From Cyanobacteria bacterium FACHB-DQ100 (GTDB lineage Bacteria > Cyanobacteriota > Cyanobacteriia > Leptolyngbyales > Leptolyngbyaceae), in contig JACJNW010000006.1 in assembly GCA_014695195.1 (NCBI GenBank), forward strand, positions 1 to 64,000: a stretch of 64,000 bases of DNA, given 5' to 3'. The translations under genes were made by a program, and so were the position numbers. Below the pieces are notes generated by a model, which did no database searches, was not told the DNA's origin, and was given only the letters and a program-made list of their open reading frames with translations. Numbering within the stretch: position 1 is the first letter of the stretch; each line of letters starts with the position of its first letter. Positions 42,943 to 52,937 of this stretch are shown here, piece by piece.

Positions 42943-44144
42943 ACTGGCGGCACTACATTCCGTTTTTTGACACAACCGCGATGGATTGGGCAGTGACTCC
43001 CCGATTGTTGCGCTGGCTCACGTTCGTCTGGTTGTTTGTCGGGCTTGCGGTGATGTATAGTGCCTCATTTCCTGTCGGAGATGCGATCGGTGATGGGTTG
43101 CACTACTTTAAGCGGCAACTGGTCGCGATCGCGATCGGTATGATTTTGTTCAATATCCTGATTCATTCCCCACTTCGGTATATCCAGGGCATTTCGAGTT
43201 TCGCGTTTATTGGATTACTCGGCGGAATTCTGCTGACTACGATAATTGGGCGAGAAGTGAATGGCGGTCAGCGCTGGTTTGAGGTCGGCACGTTTTTGTT
43301 TCAGCCGTCAGAGTGGATTAAACCATTTCTGGTGTTACAGAGTGCGCGGATTTTTGGACAATGGGAGCGGCTGACTTGGCGAGTGCGGCTGACTTGGATC
43401 GGGCTATTTTGTTTGCTGCTAGTCGGAATTTTGCTTCAGCCGAACTTAAGCACCACCGCGCTTTGCGGCATGACGCTATGGTTGGTCGCACTTGCGGCAG
43501 GATTGCCTTACCTTTATCTGGGGGGAACCGCAGCAGCAGGTCTGACTCTGGCAGTGCTTAGTATTAGTATCCGAGAGTACCAGCGACGGCGGGTGATGTC
43601 CTTTCTCAATCCTTGGGCTGATCCACTGCAAGATGGCTATCAATTGATTCAAAGTTTGTTAGCGGTTGGATCGGGGGGAATTACCGGATCGGGCTTTGGT
43701 TCATCGCAGCAAAAACTGTTTTACTTGCCGATTCAGTACACCGATTTTATCTTTGCGGTGTTTGCGGAGGAGTTTGGTTTAATCGGCGGTCTGTTATTGA
43801 TGCTGATGTTGGCTGCCTATGCAACGCTGGCATTAATTGTGGCGCGGGGCGCGAAGAATGCAATTCATCGGCTAGTGGCGATCGGGGTGATGGTGATGCT
43901 GGTGGGTCAGTCGCTCTTAAACATCGGGGTTGCGACGGGGGTACTGCCAACCACGGGATTACCGTTACCGTTCTTCAGCTATGGGATGAATTCGATGATT
44001 TCGAGTTTAGTGTGTGCAGCGTTGCTCATTCGGGTGGCGCGTGAAAGTAGCGAAGCGAGTGTGATGTCGATCGGCGAAAATTCTAAGGTGGTTTCGTTTG
44101 CTGAAGCGCGAACCCGACGAACCAAGCCCAGACCGTCTCGTTAA
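42939..44144 (+). CDS. ftsW: FtsW/RodA/SpoVE family septal peptidoglycan polymerase
   Basis: A 401-residue protein with about ten membrane helices. The conserved cytoplasmic and periplasmic loops are visible: NGGQRWF, GGITGSGFGSSQQKLFYLPIQYTDFIFAVFAEEFGLIG and GLPLPFFSYGMNSM. The SxQQKLFYLPIQYTDFIFAV stretch is typical of cyanobacterial FtsW. It polymerises peptidoglycan glycan strands at the division site with a class b PBP. A basic tail (RRTKPRPSR) ends it. Confidence 0.93.
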   Translation: MNWRHYIPFFDTTAMDWAVTPRLLRWLTFVWLFVGLAVMYSASFPVGDAIGDGLHYFKRQLVAIAIGMILFNILIHSPLRYIQGISSFAFIGLLGGILLTTIIGREVNGGQRWFEVGTFLFQPSEWIKPFLVLQSARIFGQWERLTWRVRLTWIGLFCLLLVGILLQPNLSTTALCGMTLWLVALAAGLPYLYLGGTAAAGLTLAVLSISIREYQRRRVMSFLNPWADPLQDGYQLIQSLLAVGSGGITGSGFGSSQQKLFYLPIQYTDFIFAVFAEEFGLIGGLLLMLMLAAYATLALIVARGAKNAIHRLVAIGVMVMLVGQSLLNIGVATGVLPTTGLPLPFFSYGMNSMISSLVCAALLIRVARESSEASVMSIGENSKVVSFAEARTRRTKPRPSR

Positions 44145-44197
44145 ATCCTAGAATATTAGAAGCGCTTCAAATCGCTTCATATTCTTAGATTTGCCCT

Positions 44198-44929
44198 ATG
44201 TTCGAGACGCTCCAAACTCAACTCTACGAACTGTCGCAGTTCGCCGATCGCTTGGTTTCAACCCAGCTTGCACATCTGACTCCCGTGAGCATTGGTGTGA
44301 TTTTTGCGGCAGGATTGCTGACCAGTTTGACTCCCTGCACGTTGTCGATGCTACCGATTACGATTGGCTATATCGGCGGGTATGAGGCAAAGTCTCGCTG
44401 GCAAGCGGCAGCGCAATCCACCTGGTTTTCGTTGGGATTGGCGACCACCTTAGCAGCATTGGGAATCGGAGCGACGCTGCTCGGCAAAGTTTACGGGCAG
44501 GTGGGCGTGGGATTGCCGATCGTGGTCAGTATCGTCGCGATCTTGATGGGCTTGAATTTGCTTGAAGCGTTACCCTTTGCGATGCCGTCGATTGGAGGTA
44601 CGGAATGGATTTCTCAGGAACTGCCTGCGGGGGTGCGATCGTATCTTTTAGGCGTGACCTTTGGGTTAGTGGCTTCGCCTTGTAGCACTCCGGTTTTAGC
44701 GACGATTTTGACCTGGATTGCCACGACGAAAGATCCCGTGTTGGGGGGTTCACTTCTGTTGTGTTACACGGCTGGATATGTTGCACCGCTAATCTTAGCG
44801 GGAACGTTCACGGCAGCGATTAAAAAACTGTTAGAGTTGCGGCGCTGGTCGGGTTGGATTACGCCTGTGAGCGGTGCTTTATTGGTTGGATTTGGTGTGT
44901 TTTCGTTAATGTCGCGGTTTGCGCTTTAG
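44198..44929 (+). CDS. ccdA: Cytochrome c biogenesis protein CcdA
   Basis: A 243-residue, six-helix thiol reductant carrier. The two redox cysteines are in LTPCTLSMLP and VASPCSTPVL. CcdA passes electrons from cytosolic thioredoxin to the lumen, keeping apocytochrome c cysteines reduced. It stops three bases before ccs1, and together they form the system II cytochrome c maturation module. Confidence 0.96.
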   Translation: MFETLQTQLYELSQFADRLVSTQLAHLTPVSIGVIFAAGLLTSLTPCTLSMLPITIGYIGGYEAKSRWQAAAQSTWFSLGLATTLAALGIGATLLGKVYGQVGVGLPIVVSIVAILMGLNLLEALPFAMPSIGGTEWISQELPAGVRSYLLGVTFGLVASPCSTPVLATILTWIATTKDPVLGGSLLLCYTAGYVAPLILAGTFTAAIKKLLELRRWSGWITPVSGALLVGFGVFSLMSRFAL

Positions 44930-44932
44930 ATT

Positions 44933-46306
44933 ATGACTCTTGCAGAATTTGTGAACGTTCCAAAACGGTATTTCAAAAAAGAATTACTTCCGGTTTTAGC
45001 AGATTTAAAGTTGGCGATCGTACTGCTATTGGCGATCGCCGTGTTCAGCATTACTGGAACTGTGATCGAACAAGGGCAGTCGATCGCGTATTACCAATCT
45101 AATTATCCTGAACATCCTGCGCTGTTTGGCTTTCTAACTTGGAAAGTGTTATTAACCGCAGGGTTGGATCATGTCTATCGAACGTGGTGGTATTTAGCTT
45201 TACTGATTCTGTTTGGCGCAAGCTTAACGGCTTGTACCTTTACGCGCCAACTACCTGCGCTGCGCTGGTTTTCCCGCACTTGGAACTTCTACAGCGAGTC
45301 GCGGCAATTTCGTAAATTTGCCTTGAGCGCAGAGTTCCCCAAGGGTGACTTAGATCAAGTTTCAAAACTGCTAGCACAACGCAACTATAAGGTTTTCCGG
45401 GACGGCGAAAAGCTGTATGCGCACAAAGGACTAATCGGGCGAGTCGGGCCGATCGTCGTTCACGCTGCCATGATTCTGGTTTTGGTGGGTGGCGTAATCG
45501 GGGCAACCACGGGCTTTATGGCTCAAGAAATGGTTCCCAGTGGCGGCACGTTCAAAATCAATCACGTAGTCGATGCGGGAGTTTGGGCGGCTCCGCAAAT
45601 TCCCCAGGATTGGTCAGTAAAAGTGAATCGATTTTGGATTGACTATCTGCCCACGGGTGAGATTGATCAGTTCTATTCGGATCTGTCTGTGCTGGACAAA
45701 GATGGAAAGGAAATCGATCGCAAAACCATTCACGTCAATGAGCCGATGAAGCATAACGGTGTAACGATGTATCAGGCGGACTGGTCGATCGCAGCGATTC
45801 AAGTCCGACTGAATAACAGTCCGGTGCTGCAATCTCCAATGGCAAAACTGAATGCTGTTGGTGGTCGAGTTTGGGGGACTTGGCTCCCGTTAAAACCAGA
45901 CATGAGCGATGGTGTTTCTCTAGTGGCAAAAGACTTACAAGGCTTGCTGTTAATTTACGACATGGACGGTAAGCTGATTGCTACGGTGCGTAAAGGAATG
46001 GCAGTCGAGGTGAAAGGAGTACGCTTAGCGATCGTGGATCTCATCGGTAGCACTGGATTACAAATCAAAGCCGATCCGGGTATTCCGATCGTCTATCTCG
46101 GCTTCGGGCTACTGATGCTAGGCGTAATTATGAGCTATATTTCCCACTCGCAAGTTTGGGGCTTAGAGAAAGATGGCGCGATTTACATTGGCGGCAGAAC
46201 CAACCGCGCCCAAGTCACGTTTGAACGGGAATTTCTGGGAATCCTGGACGCGATCGACCAAAATCAAACAGAATCGACTCCAACTAGCCAACTTGCACAA
46301 ACTTAA
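44933..46306 (+). CDS. ccs1: Cytochrome c biogenesis protein Ccs1/ResB
   Basis: A 457-residue ResB-family protein. Three N-terminal helices ([24 protein letters not shown], then [14 protein letters not shown]) and one further helix at about 180 flank a large lumenal domain. A last helix lies near 390 ([15 protein letters not shown]). In the CcsA-Ccs1 complex it holds haem and delivers it to apocytochromes. CcsA is not in the window. It follows ccdA directly. Confidence 0.96.
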   Translation: MTLAEFVNVPKRYFKKELLPVLADLKLAIVLLLAIAVFSITGTVIEQGQSIAYYQSNYPEHPALFGFLTWKVLLTAGLDHVYRTWWYLALLILFGASLTACTFTRQLPALRWFSRTWNFYSESRQFRKFALSAEFPKGDLDQVSKLLAQRNYKVFRDGEKLYAHKGLIGRVGPIVVHAAMILVLVGGVIGATTGFMAQEMVPSGGTFKINHVVDAGVWAAPQIPQDWSVKVNRFWIDYLPTGEIDQFYSDLSVLDKDGKEIDRKTIHVNEPMKHNGVTMYQADWSIAAIQVRLNNSPVLQSPMAKLNAVGGRVWGTWLPLKPDMSDGVSLVAKDLQGLLLIYDMDGKLIATVRKGMAVEVKGVRLAIVDLIGSTGLQIKADPGIPIVYLGFGLLMLGVIMSYISHSQVWGLEKDGAIYIGGRTNRAQVTFEREFLGILDAIDQNQTESTPTSQLAQT

Positions 46307-46319
46307 GGAGTAAATCGCT

Positions 46320-46556
46320 GTGATACAAGATAGGCCTCGACTTGATCGGCTTGAAGCTGAGATCGGAAGCCAACATACTCTCAACGCTTCGCTAAGAACT
46401 TCGATCGAACTTCTCAACAATACGGTCGAATCCCAGCGTCAAGAAATCGCTGAATTGAGAGCAGCGACTGAAGCACTTTTGCAAACTGCCCAGCTTCATC
46501 AATCCAATATCAAGCTTCTTTCAACAGAATTTTGTCGCGATGGACATGGAGTATAG
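46320..46556 (+). CDS. Short coiled-coil protein
   Basis: A 78-residue protein starting GTG at 46320 with AAGGAG about 12 bases upstream. It is a single long heptad-patterned helix (LDRLEAEIGSQHTLNASLRTSIELLNNTV). It ends at the base before the DUF2809 gene, so it is co-transcribed with it. No function is known. Confidence 0.55.
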   Translation: MIQDRPRLDRLEAEIGSQHTLNASLRTSIELLNNTVESQRQEIAELRAATEALLQTAQLHQSNIKLLSTEFCRDGHGV

Positions 46557-46940
46557 ATGCCTTATCGCGTCTCTTTGCTGCTGACGATCGCACTCATCAT
46601 TCCACTCGGTTACTTCGTGCGATTCCCGCCGCTATTTCCAGATTGGTTTAGCGATGTGTTCGGAAGTATTGCTTATCAAATCTTCTTTGCTTCACTGGTT
46701 CAATTCTGTTTTCCGAAAATATCGATCGCTAAAACCGCGATCGGCGTTTTTATCTTTGCGTGCGCGATCGAATTCTTGCAACTCTGGCAGCCTCCTTTTC
46801 TCCAAGCCATCCGCGCTACACTTCCAGGACGATTGATTCTCGGAAATACCTTTTTGTGGTCAGACTTTCCGCCCTATGCGATCGGCAGCACAGTCGGATG
46901 GCTCGGAATGCGCCAGCTTAAACGGGCTTCGTATGGCTAA
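46557..46940 (+). CDS. DUF2809 membrane protein
   Basis: A 127-residue protein with four helices. The conserved LILGNTFLWSDFPPYAIGSTVGW and CAIEFLQLWQPPFLQAIR segments match DUF2809. Function is unknown. ATG directly follows the previous stop. It overlaps the end of the convergent queF by 23 bases. Confidence 0.85.
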   Translation: MPYRVSLLLTIALIIPLGYFVRFPPLFPDWFSDVFGSIAYQIFFASLVQFCFPKISIAKTAIGVFIFACAIEFLQLWQPPFLQAIRATLPGRLILGNTFLWSDFPPYAIGSTVGWLGMRQLKRASYG

Positions 46941-47316
46941 CTTCGACCACCGTATGCACATTCCCGCGAGGGGTGTAATCTGCTTTGACAGAGATCTCTA
47001 GCGGATCGCAGGCAGCGACGATATCATCGAGAATTTGATTCGCGGCTTCTTCGTGAGAAATGTAGCGATCGCGGTAGCTATTGATATACAGCTTGATCGC
47101 TTTGAGTTCAACCACGCGCTGATCCGGCACATAGTTCACATAAATTGTGCCGAAATCGGGATAGCCCGAAAACGGACATTTACAGGTAAATTCCGGCAGC
47201 GTAATCGAAACCGTGTAGCGTCGCCCCGGTCGTGGATTTGGAAAAGTAATCAGCTTGCCTTCTTCGATCAGGCGTTCCCCATACTTCACTTCTGGGCGTT
47301 CTTGCGCTTGTGTCAT
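46918..47316 (-). CDS. queF: NADPH-dependent 7-cyano-7-deazaguanine reductase
   Basis: A 132-residue QueF of the short type. The nitrile-binding Cys47 and Asp54 lie in KCPFSGYPDFG; the following VNYVPDQRVVELKAIKLYINSYRDRYISHEEAAN is the family signature. It reduces preQ0 to preQ1 for queuosine in tRNA. Other queuosine genes are not nearby. It starts ATG ending at 47316. Confidence 0.97.
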   Translation of the reverse strand: MTQAQERPEVKYGERLIEEGKLITFPNPRPGRRYTVSITLPEFTCKCPFSGYPDFGTIYVNYVPDQRVVELKAIKLYINSYRDRYISHEEAANQILDDIVAACDPLEISVKADYTPRGNVHTVVEVSHTKPV

Positions 47317-47526
47317 GTTGAATCTGAAAAAATAACCTGACTGATCTTAGCAATCGGATTTACACGACGATCGCCATCCGCTTGAGGAACTTCTCCGTAC
47401 AATCCCTGAAATTGATCCCAAATCGAAATTTTTCTAGAAGAATCTTGACGAAAATCGCTTTGATTGCTTTAATTGCGGCTATTCTCAGGGCATTCCATTA
47501 CGCTTCGACCGAAATACCTTATTGCT

Positions 47527-48111
47527 ATGAATCCAATGCCGCAAAAAACGCCTCCCCGATCGGTGAACTTGCCCCCGCAGCCCCCGTCGGTTGGTTATTC
47601 CCCCTCCGTGCCCATCTCTGTCTATCGAGAAGTGGTTGCCGAACTCCAGGCAGCTAAAACGGAAATGGAGTCGATCAAAACTCAAAACCAGCAGTTAACC
47701 AAGCAAAATCAGCAACTGCGTCAGGAAATTGAAAAAGCCGTTCAATCGGCACTCAACCTGCGCCAGTTCTCTAACTCGATCGCACCGGTCAAGCCTGTGG
47801 CACCGCCCCGGATCGATTTGACCCTCGACAGCGAACCCGTTTCATTTCAAATCCCGGTGATGCCGCCGAGAATGCTCGTAGAGCCGGAAGCTGAAGTGAT
47901 CCCGCCGCACCTTGAGCTAAAACCACTGGACGACGACAAGCTGGTCATCGAGCAAGACAGCCAACCCCGGCGCAAACTCAAACTCGAAAAAGAATCAGGC
48001 ATCGAGCTAAACGGCTGGATGCTTGGCGCTGTGATTTTGCTCATCGTTGTGAGTGCTTTTGGTGCAGGCTTCCTGCTGGTGCGTCCCTTACTCAATCCTT
48101 CGGCGAAGTAA
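47527..48111 (+). CDS. Coiled-coil protein with C-terminal membrane anchor
   Basis: A 194-residue protein beginning MNPMPQKTPPRSVNLPPQPP. Residues 35-85 are a Gln-rich coiled coil (AAKTEMESIKTQNQQLTKQNQQL). After a Pro/acidic linker the C-terminus has one helix (GWMLGAVILLIVVSAFGAGFLLV). This tail-anchored layout fits a cytoplasmic coiled coil held at a membrane. The start is chosen because it begins the low-complexity segment; the start at 47473 has no supporting site. Confidence 0.65.
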   Translation: MNPMPQKTPPRSVNLPPQPPSVGYSPSVPISVYREVVAELQAAKTEMESIKTQNQQLTKQNQQLRQEIEKAVQSALNLRQFSNSIAPVKPVAPPRIDLTLDSEPVSFQIPVMPPRMLVEPEAEVIPPHLELKPLDDDKLVIEQDSQPRRKLKLEKESGIELNGWMLGAVILLIVVSAFGAGFLLVRPLLNPSAK

Positions 48112-48229
48112 TTTCTTGATTCGTAACGCATTGCGATTCTGAAATTACGAATTGCAACCAGGGAATTCCGATTTTTATCGCTCCGTGCGAAACTCGGAAA
48201 CAGCACTACGATCGGGCAGACTCAGTTAT

Positions 48230-48283
48230 GAATCTGTATCAAATGTTGCAAAATCTACTTTGTGAACAATGATAGATAGTGTC
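48230..48283 (+). promoter_or_regulatory. Possible NtcA-type promoter of glnB
   Basis: GTA (48236-48238), eight bases, then TGC (48247-48249) differs from the NtcA consensus GTA-N8-TAC by one base. A TAGATA-like -10 box lies at 48273-48278, about 24 bases after the site, the spacing expected of NtcA-activated promoters. It is weak but well placed. Confidence 0.4.
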
Positions 48284-48320
48284 ATGCCCGAACGATAGAA
48301 ATTAGGATTAAGGAGTGTAA

Positions 48321-48662
<342 letters not shown>

Positions 48663-48685
48663 CGACAACCATTTTTTCTTCAGCT

Positions 48686-48724
48686 AAACAAAAGAGGCAA
48701 CTGATATCGGTTGCCTCTTTTGTT
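48686..48724. terminator. Bidirectional terminator
   Basis: Stem AACAAAAGAGGCAAC (48687-48701) / GTTGCCTCTTTTGTT (48710-48724), with A- and T-runs, between convergent glnB and the PPC-like gene. Confidence 0.9.
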
Positions 48725-49179
48725 TAGGGGGTAGGTCTTAATCGGGTCAGTTTCAGCTTAAACGGGCCTCCTGCTGTCTCTCCAAACGCTTTCACGCGCA
48801 CAATGTAGTTTCCTGCCCGCGCAATCCGCGTAAACAGCAGCGAATTGGTCGTGCCATCAGAACCATCGTCGTTTTCTGCGATCGTCGCTCCTCGCGTAGA
48901 CATCAGCGCCACGATCGTATCGAAGTTATCCGAAGACAAATCGATCGCAATCTGATCCCCTGCCTGCAATTGCACAAGGTAATCCCGCGCAAAGTTGCCG
49001 TCTCCGGTTGGAATATCCGTATCGGCTAAGCGATCGTTGACTTCCCGCCCCGGAGTCAGCGGAATCGGGGCATACGTGCGACTGGGCGTTTGTGCCATGG
49101 CACGAGTTGAAAGTACGCTGCCTGCGGCACACGCGAGCGTGACCGGCATCGCACAAACCCAAACCATCCATCGTTTCAT
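48724..49179 (-). CDS. Secreted PPC-domain-like protein
   Basis: A 151-residue protein with a signal peptide (MKRWMVWVCAMPVTLACAAGSVLSTRAMA) and a single beta-sandwich of the pre-peptidase C-terminal type: YLVQLQAGDQIAIDLSSDNFDTIVALM, then NDDGSDGTTNS and GNYIVRVKAFG. GAGGAG precedes the ATG. PPC domains are usually parts of secreted enzymes; here it stands alone. The role is unknown. The DsbA-like gene lies upstream in the same direction. Confidence 0.75.
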   Translation of the reverse strand: MKRWMVWVCAMPVTLACAAGSVLSTRAMAQTPSRTYAPIPLTPGREVNDRLADTDIPTGDGNFARDYLVQLQAGDQIAIDLSSDNFDTIVALMSTRGATIAENDDGSDGTTNSLLFTRIARAGNYIVRVKAFGETAGGPFKLKLTRLRPTP

Positions 49180-49198
49180 CTTCACTCCTCACCTTGCT

Positions 49199-49939
49199 TT
49201 ACTGCGCTTGACTTAAAACCTGCTCTAGGGCAGCGATTTCAACATCCCCTGAAAACACGCGACCATTCATCACAAAGAATGGTGTGCCATTAATGCCTAG
49301 CTTTTCTGCGAGTTGTACATCCGCTGTGATCGCCGCCTCGGCAGCTTGAGAGTTGCGATCGCGATCAAAGCGCGTCACGTCTAACCCTAAGCTTTTCGCC
49401 AAGTTCGCATACAGCGGCTCACCTAACTGTTGCTGCTGTGCGAACAAGCCATCGTGAAACTCCCAGAATTTCCCCTGCTGTCCGGCAGCCCAAGCGGCTT
49501 TTGCGGCTGGGAGTGCCTGAGCATGAATGCTAGTTAACGGTAAATGCTTATAAACTAGTGTGACGCGATCGCGGTTCTTTGTCACAAACTCGCGCACTGT
49601 TCCGGCTGCCGCCTGACAATAGGGGCACTGAAAATCAGAAAACTCAACAAGAACGGTTTTTCCGGCTCCTTTAGTCGGTGATTGGGCGATCACCGCTTTT
49701 GGCTTTTGCTGCAATTCCTGAATAAAGGACTGCTGTGCTTTGCGCTGAGTTTCTTGTTGCTCACGCTGGTAAGCTTGCACCGAGTCTAAAATCGCCTGTG
49801 GATTTTTCTGAAGGACTTGTAAAACTTGGGCTTCAAAATTTGGATCAATTTTGGTGGAATCTGCCTGCACCGGAGCAGAACAGCCAAATAAAATCAAGCT
49901 GACCAATAACCAGCTTGCGAAGTGTTTTAGCCTTCTCAT
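49199..49939 (-). CDS. DsbA-family thioredoxin-fold lipoprotein
   Basis: A 246-residue envelope protein. Its signal peptide ends in the lipobox LFGC (Cys about 20), so it is probably lipid-anchored. After a Gln-rich helical segment comes a DsbA/Thioredoxin_4 domain with the active site SDFQCPYCQAAAGTV. The cis-Pro loop is NGTPFFV. It would oxidise or isomerise disulfides in periplasmic proteins. It lies next to the PPC-like secreted gene, a plausible client. Confidence 0.9.
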   Translation of the reverse strand: MRRLKHFASWLLVSLILFGCSAPVQADSTKIDPNFEAQVLQVLQKNPQAILDSVQAYQREQQETQRKAQQSFIQELQQKPKAVIAQSPTKGAGKTVLVEFSDFQCPYCQAAAGTVREFVTKNRDRVTLVYKHLPLTSIHAQALPAAKAAWAAGQQGKFWEFHDGLFAQQQQLGEPLYANLAKSLGLDVTRFDRDRNSQAAEAAITADVQLAEKLGINGTPFFVMNGRVFSGDVEIAALEQVLSQAQ

Positions 49940-50152
49940 TGCGTCTTAGCTCTAAAATCTGCCCTCGCACTATAGCTTATGTTAGCGATCGAGGGTAAAG
50001 AAGCGGGGAGCGAGGGACAAGCGTTGAAGGAACTACCCGATCGCTCTTGTGCAAAAGCAATGCTTTCCCCACTCTCCACCCACCTTCTACATTTCTCGCA
50101 GAATCGATGTGTCATCGCGCCCAACCTGAGTAAGAATAGAAAGGGGATCGCT

Positions 50153-50386
50153 TTACTGGGTGACGTAAGACTGTCGAGCAGTCGCGCAAAAGTTCGCTAC
50201 TCCATCCGGATTGCAGGGATGAACAGCAACTTTACAGGATTCAGCAGTCCCAGCAGTGTGTTTTGAGTTGGAAACAGAACTTCCGCAACCGTTGATTTTG
50301 GTCAACTTCGGAGCTTCAACCCGCTTCCGATCGATCACCTGCACACCGTTCGCAGCCTTCCCACCTGCTAAAACTGGGAAGCTCAT
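50153..50386 (-). CDS. Possible small Cys-containing protein
   Basis: A 77-codon frame with four Cys, one in NGCGSSVSNSK and the rest in the C-terminal half (ESCKVAVHPCNPDGVANFCATARQSYVTQ-type composition). No ribosome binding site is clear and no family is recognised. The frame lies between the DsbA-like gene and rnr and is long for random sequence of this composition. Confidence 0.3.
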   Translation of the reverse strand: MSFPVLAGGKAANGVQVIDRKRVEAPKLTKINGCGSSVSNSKHTAGTAESCKVAVHPCNPDGVANFCATARQSYVTQ

Positions 50387-50525
50387 CGGCTTGTTGATTT
50401 ACCCAGATGCGATCGCTTGATGCCAGTACGAGAACTGCTTTAAACGATCGCATCTTGTGATAAGTGACGAATTCAAAGCCGCTGAGCCTGACCACCCCGT
50501 TGAACACACGAGGACATATCGCTTC

Positions 50526-52889
50526 ATGGAATTCTCGATCGCTGAGTTACTTGCTAACTTCACAGATGATAAATTGGTTGCGCCCAAAGCTTTAGAGAAA
50601 AAGCTAGAGTGCAACGACGAAGCCAGTTTGCGCCGCTTACAGATTGCACTTGATGCACTGGAAAAAATCGGGGTTCTGGTCAAAGAACGCGGCAAGTACC
50701 GCCGAGTGACCGAAGACGGTGTGGTTGAAGGCAAATTGCGCTGTTCGAGTAAAGGCTTCTGTTTTGCGATTCAAGATGTCGAAGGTTCGGAGGATATCTA
50801 CATTCGCGAAAGCCAACTGAATCACGCTTGGAATGGCGATCGGGTGTTAGTCCGCGTCACCAAAGAAGGCAGTCGTCGCCGCAGTCCTGAAGGCGAAGTT
50901 CGCCTGATTTTAGAACGGTCAAATCCATCGGTGTTAGCCCGAATTAAAAAGACCGAGGCGGGTGAATTTCGGGCAGTTCCTCTCGACGATCGCTTGTTGT
51001 TTGAGTTGCAGGTGAATGAAAACGGACTGGCGCTGGATGAAGCGATCGATCATTTAGCGCACGTTCAGGTGAAACGCTATCCGATCGGGCAGCACGCGCC
51101 ACTCGGTAAAGTGGCGAAAGTTTTGGGTGCAGATGATGATGCGGCAGATATTGACATTGTGTGCTGCAAGCATGACTTACCGCGAGAGTTTTCGGAAACG
51201 GTTTTAGCTGCCGCGAGGGAGTTACCGAACAAGGTGACAAAGCCAGAAATTGACTTACGGGTTGATTTACGGGGATTGACGACCCTCACGATCAAAGCGA
51301 AAAGCGAAGACAGCGCGGATGATGCGATTACGTTAGAGCGAACCAAAGCGGGGAACTGGCGCTTAGGCATTCACATTGCGGATGTAGCGCGGTATGTGGA
51401 AGCGGGATCATCGCTCGATCGCGAAGCCCAACGACGCGGAACTTCTGCTTATCTCGGTGAATTGGTAATCCCAATGCTGCCGGAGCAACTCACCGACAAT
51501 CTCTGTTCGCTGCAACCTGGAAAAGATCGCCTTGCCATTTCAGTGTTGATCACGTTGGATGAATCCGGGCAAGTGATGGAATTCGAGATTCAGCCGACGG
51601 TGATTCAGGTGGATTACAAACTGAGCTATGAGCAAGCTGAAGCAATTTTGGCGGATCAGCACACCGAAGAGCTGAGAGAATTCGAGCCAATTTTTGAACT
51701 GTTGGCGCAGCTCGATCGCCTTAGCCACGCGATTAAAGATCAGCGACGCAAGCGAGGCGCGTTTGAACTAAACCTGCCTGAGAAAATCTACGCTCGTCCC
51801 GATGGCTCAGAATCGCCTGAAGAAGCGGGTAAATTTACCTTCAGCAAGTTCCACTACGATGATGAAGGCGTTCTCGGTGCGGTTGTCGTTTCTTCCTTGC
51901 TGCCGATTCACTCAATGATCGTCGAGTTGATGTTACTTGCAAATCAAACCGTTGCATCTCATCTACAGGCGTTAGGAATTCCGGGAGTGTATCGAGTTCA
52001 TCCCACACCCGATCTCGAAGAGGTGCAAGAACTGGTTAAACTTGCCGTCAGCATGGGCATCGAACTGAAGCTTGAGCAGGAAGAGGAAGTTCGTCCACAG
52101 GATTATCAGAACTTTACCCATGCGTTTGCAGAATCGAACGCTGAGCGCGTTTTGACTTACCTGCTGCTTTCGACCATGAAGCCTGCCTTTTACAGCACTC
52201 AACCGAAACCGCATTTCGGCTTGGCGTTAGAGCAAGGCTATACGCATTTCACCTCTCCGGTGCGTCGTTATCCTGACTTGCTGGTGCATCGAGCGCTTCA
52301 TGCGGTGTTTGAAGAAGGACGCGATCGACGTTCTTCTCGCGTCAAGGACAGCGTAGATTTGCGCCATAGTTCCTGTCACGGTCAAATCAACTGGAATGTT
52401 CTTCCAACCGATCTGCATCAAGAACTCGAAGGTCATTTCGGCGCGATCGTCGTTCATCTCACCGAACGCGAGAAAATCGCTCAAGATGCCGAAAACGATC
52501 TTGAAGGCTTGAAAAAAGCCGAATTAATGAAAGAGCGCACGGGTGAAGTATTCCACGGCTTGATCACCGGAGTCCAGTCTTACGGCTTATTCGTGGAGCT
52601 TGAAGAACTCTTGGTGGAAGGTTTGGTTCACGTCAGTTCACTCAAAGACGACTGGTACGAATTCCGATCGCGCCAGCAAACCCTCGTCGGTCGGAAAAAT
52701 CGCAAACAGTATCGATTGGGCGATCGCATCGAAGTTCAAGTCAAGAGCGTCGATTACTACCGTCAGCAGATTGACTTAATCGCAGTTGGCGGCGGCAGTG
52801 AAGCCACCGATGAAATCTTTGATACCGAAGACCCATCAGAATTCCAGTCTGACACGGCTCTCTCCGATGACGAATTTGGTGAGGAATAA
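50526..52889 (+). CDS. rnr: Ribonuclease R/RNase II family exoribonuclease
   Basis: A 787-residue 3'-to-5' exonuclease. Order: winged helix (about 1-60), cold-shock-type domains, RNB catalytic domain, S1 domain. The RNB motif is LERTKAGNWRLGIHIADVARYV with Asp residues; HFTSPVRRYPDLLVHRALH is also typical. The S1 domain is at GEVFHGLITGVQSYGLFVELEEL. The start ATG 50526 begins MEFSIAELL. It ends in an acidic tail. In cyanobacteria this enzyme processes and degrades rRNA and mRNA. Confidence 0.95.
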   Translation: MEFSIAELLANFTDDKLVAPKALEKKLECNDEASLRRLQIALDALEKIGVLVKERGKYRRVTEDGVVEGKLRCSSKGFCFAIQDVEGSEDIYIRESQLNHAWNGDRVLVRVTKEGSRRRSPEGEVRLILERSNPSVLARIKKTEAGEFRAVPLDDRLLFELQVNENGLALDEAIDHLAHVQVKRYPIGQHAPLGKVAKVLGADDDAADIDIVCCKHDLPREFSETVLAAARELPNKVTKPEIDLRVDLRGLTTLTIKAKSEDSADDAITLERTKAGNWRLGIHIADVARYVEAGSSLDREAQRRGTSAYLGELVIPMLPEQLTDNLCSLQPGKDRLAISVLITLDESGQVMEFEIQPTVIQVDYKLSYEQAEAILADQHTEELREFEPIFELLAQLDRLSHAIKDQRRKRGAFELNLPEKIYARPDGSESPEEAGKFTFSKFHYDDEGVLGAVVVSSLLPIHSMIVELMLLANQTVASHLQALGIPGVYRVHPTPDLEEVQELVKLAVSMGIELKLEQEEEVRPQDYQNFTHAFAESNAERVLTYLLLSTMKPAFYSTQPKPHFGLALEQGYTHFTSPVRRYPDLLVHRALHAVFEEGRDRRSSRVKDSVDLRHSSCHGQINWNVLPTDLHQELEGHFGAIVVHLTEREKIAQDAENDLEGLKKAELMKERTGEVFHGLITGVQSYGLFVELEELLVEGLVHVSSLKDDWYEFRSRQQTLVGRKNRKQYRLGDRIEVQVKSVDYYRQQIDLIAVGGGSEATDEIFDTEDPSEFQSDTALSDDEFGEE

Positions 52890-52896
52890 TAGAAAG

Positions 52897-52922
52897 TGCG
52901 GGAAAATACACCCGCATTTTTT
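52897..52922 (+). terminator. rnr terminator
   Basis: Stem TGCGGG (52897-52902) / CCCGCA (52911-52916) with an 8-base loop, then a run of six T. It lies before the ubiX start, so ubiX probably has its own promoter or reads through. Confidence 0.8.
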
Positions 52923-52937
52923 ATTCGGGATTGCGCT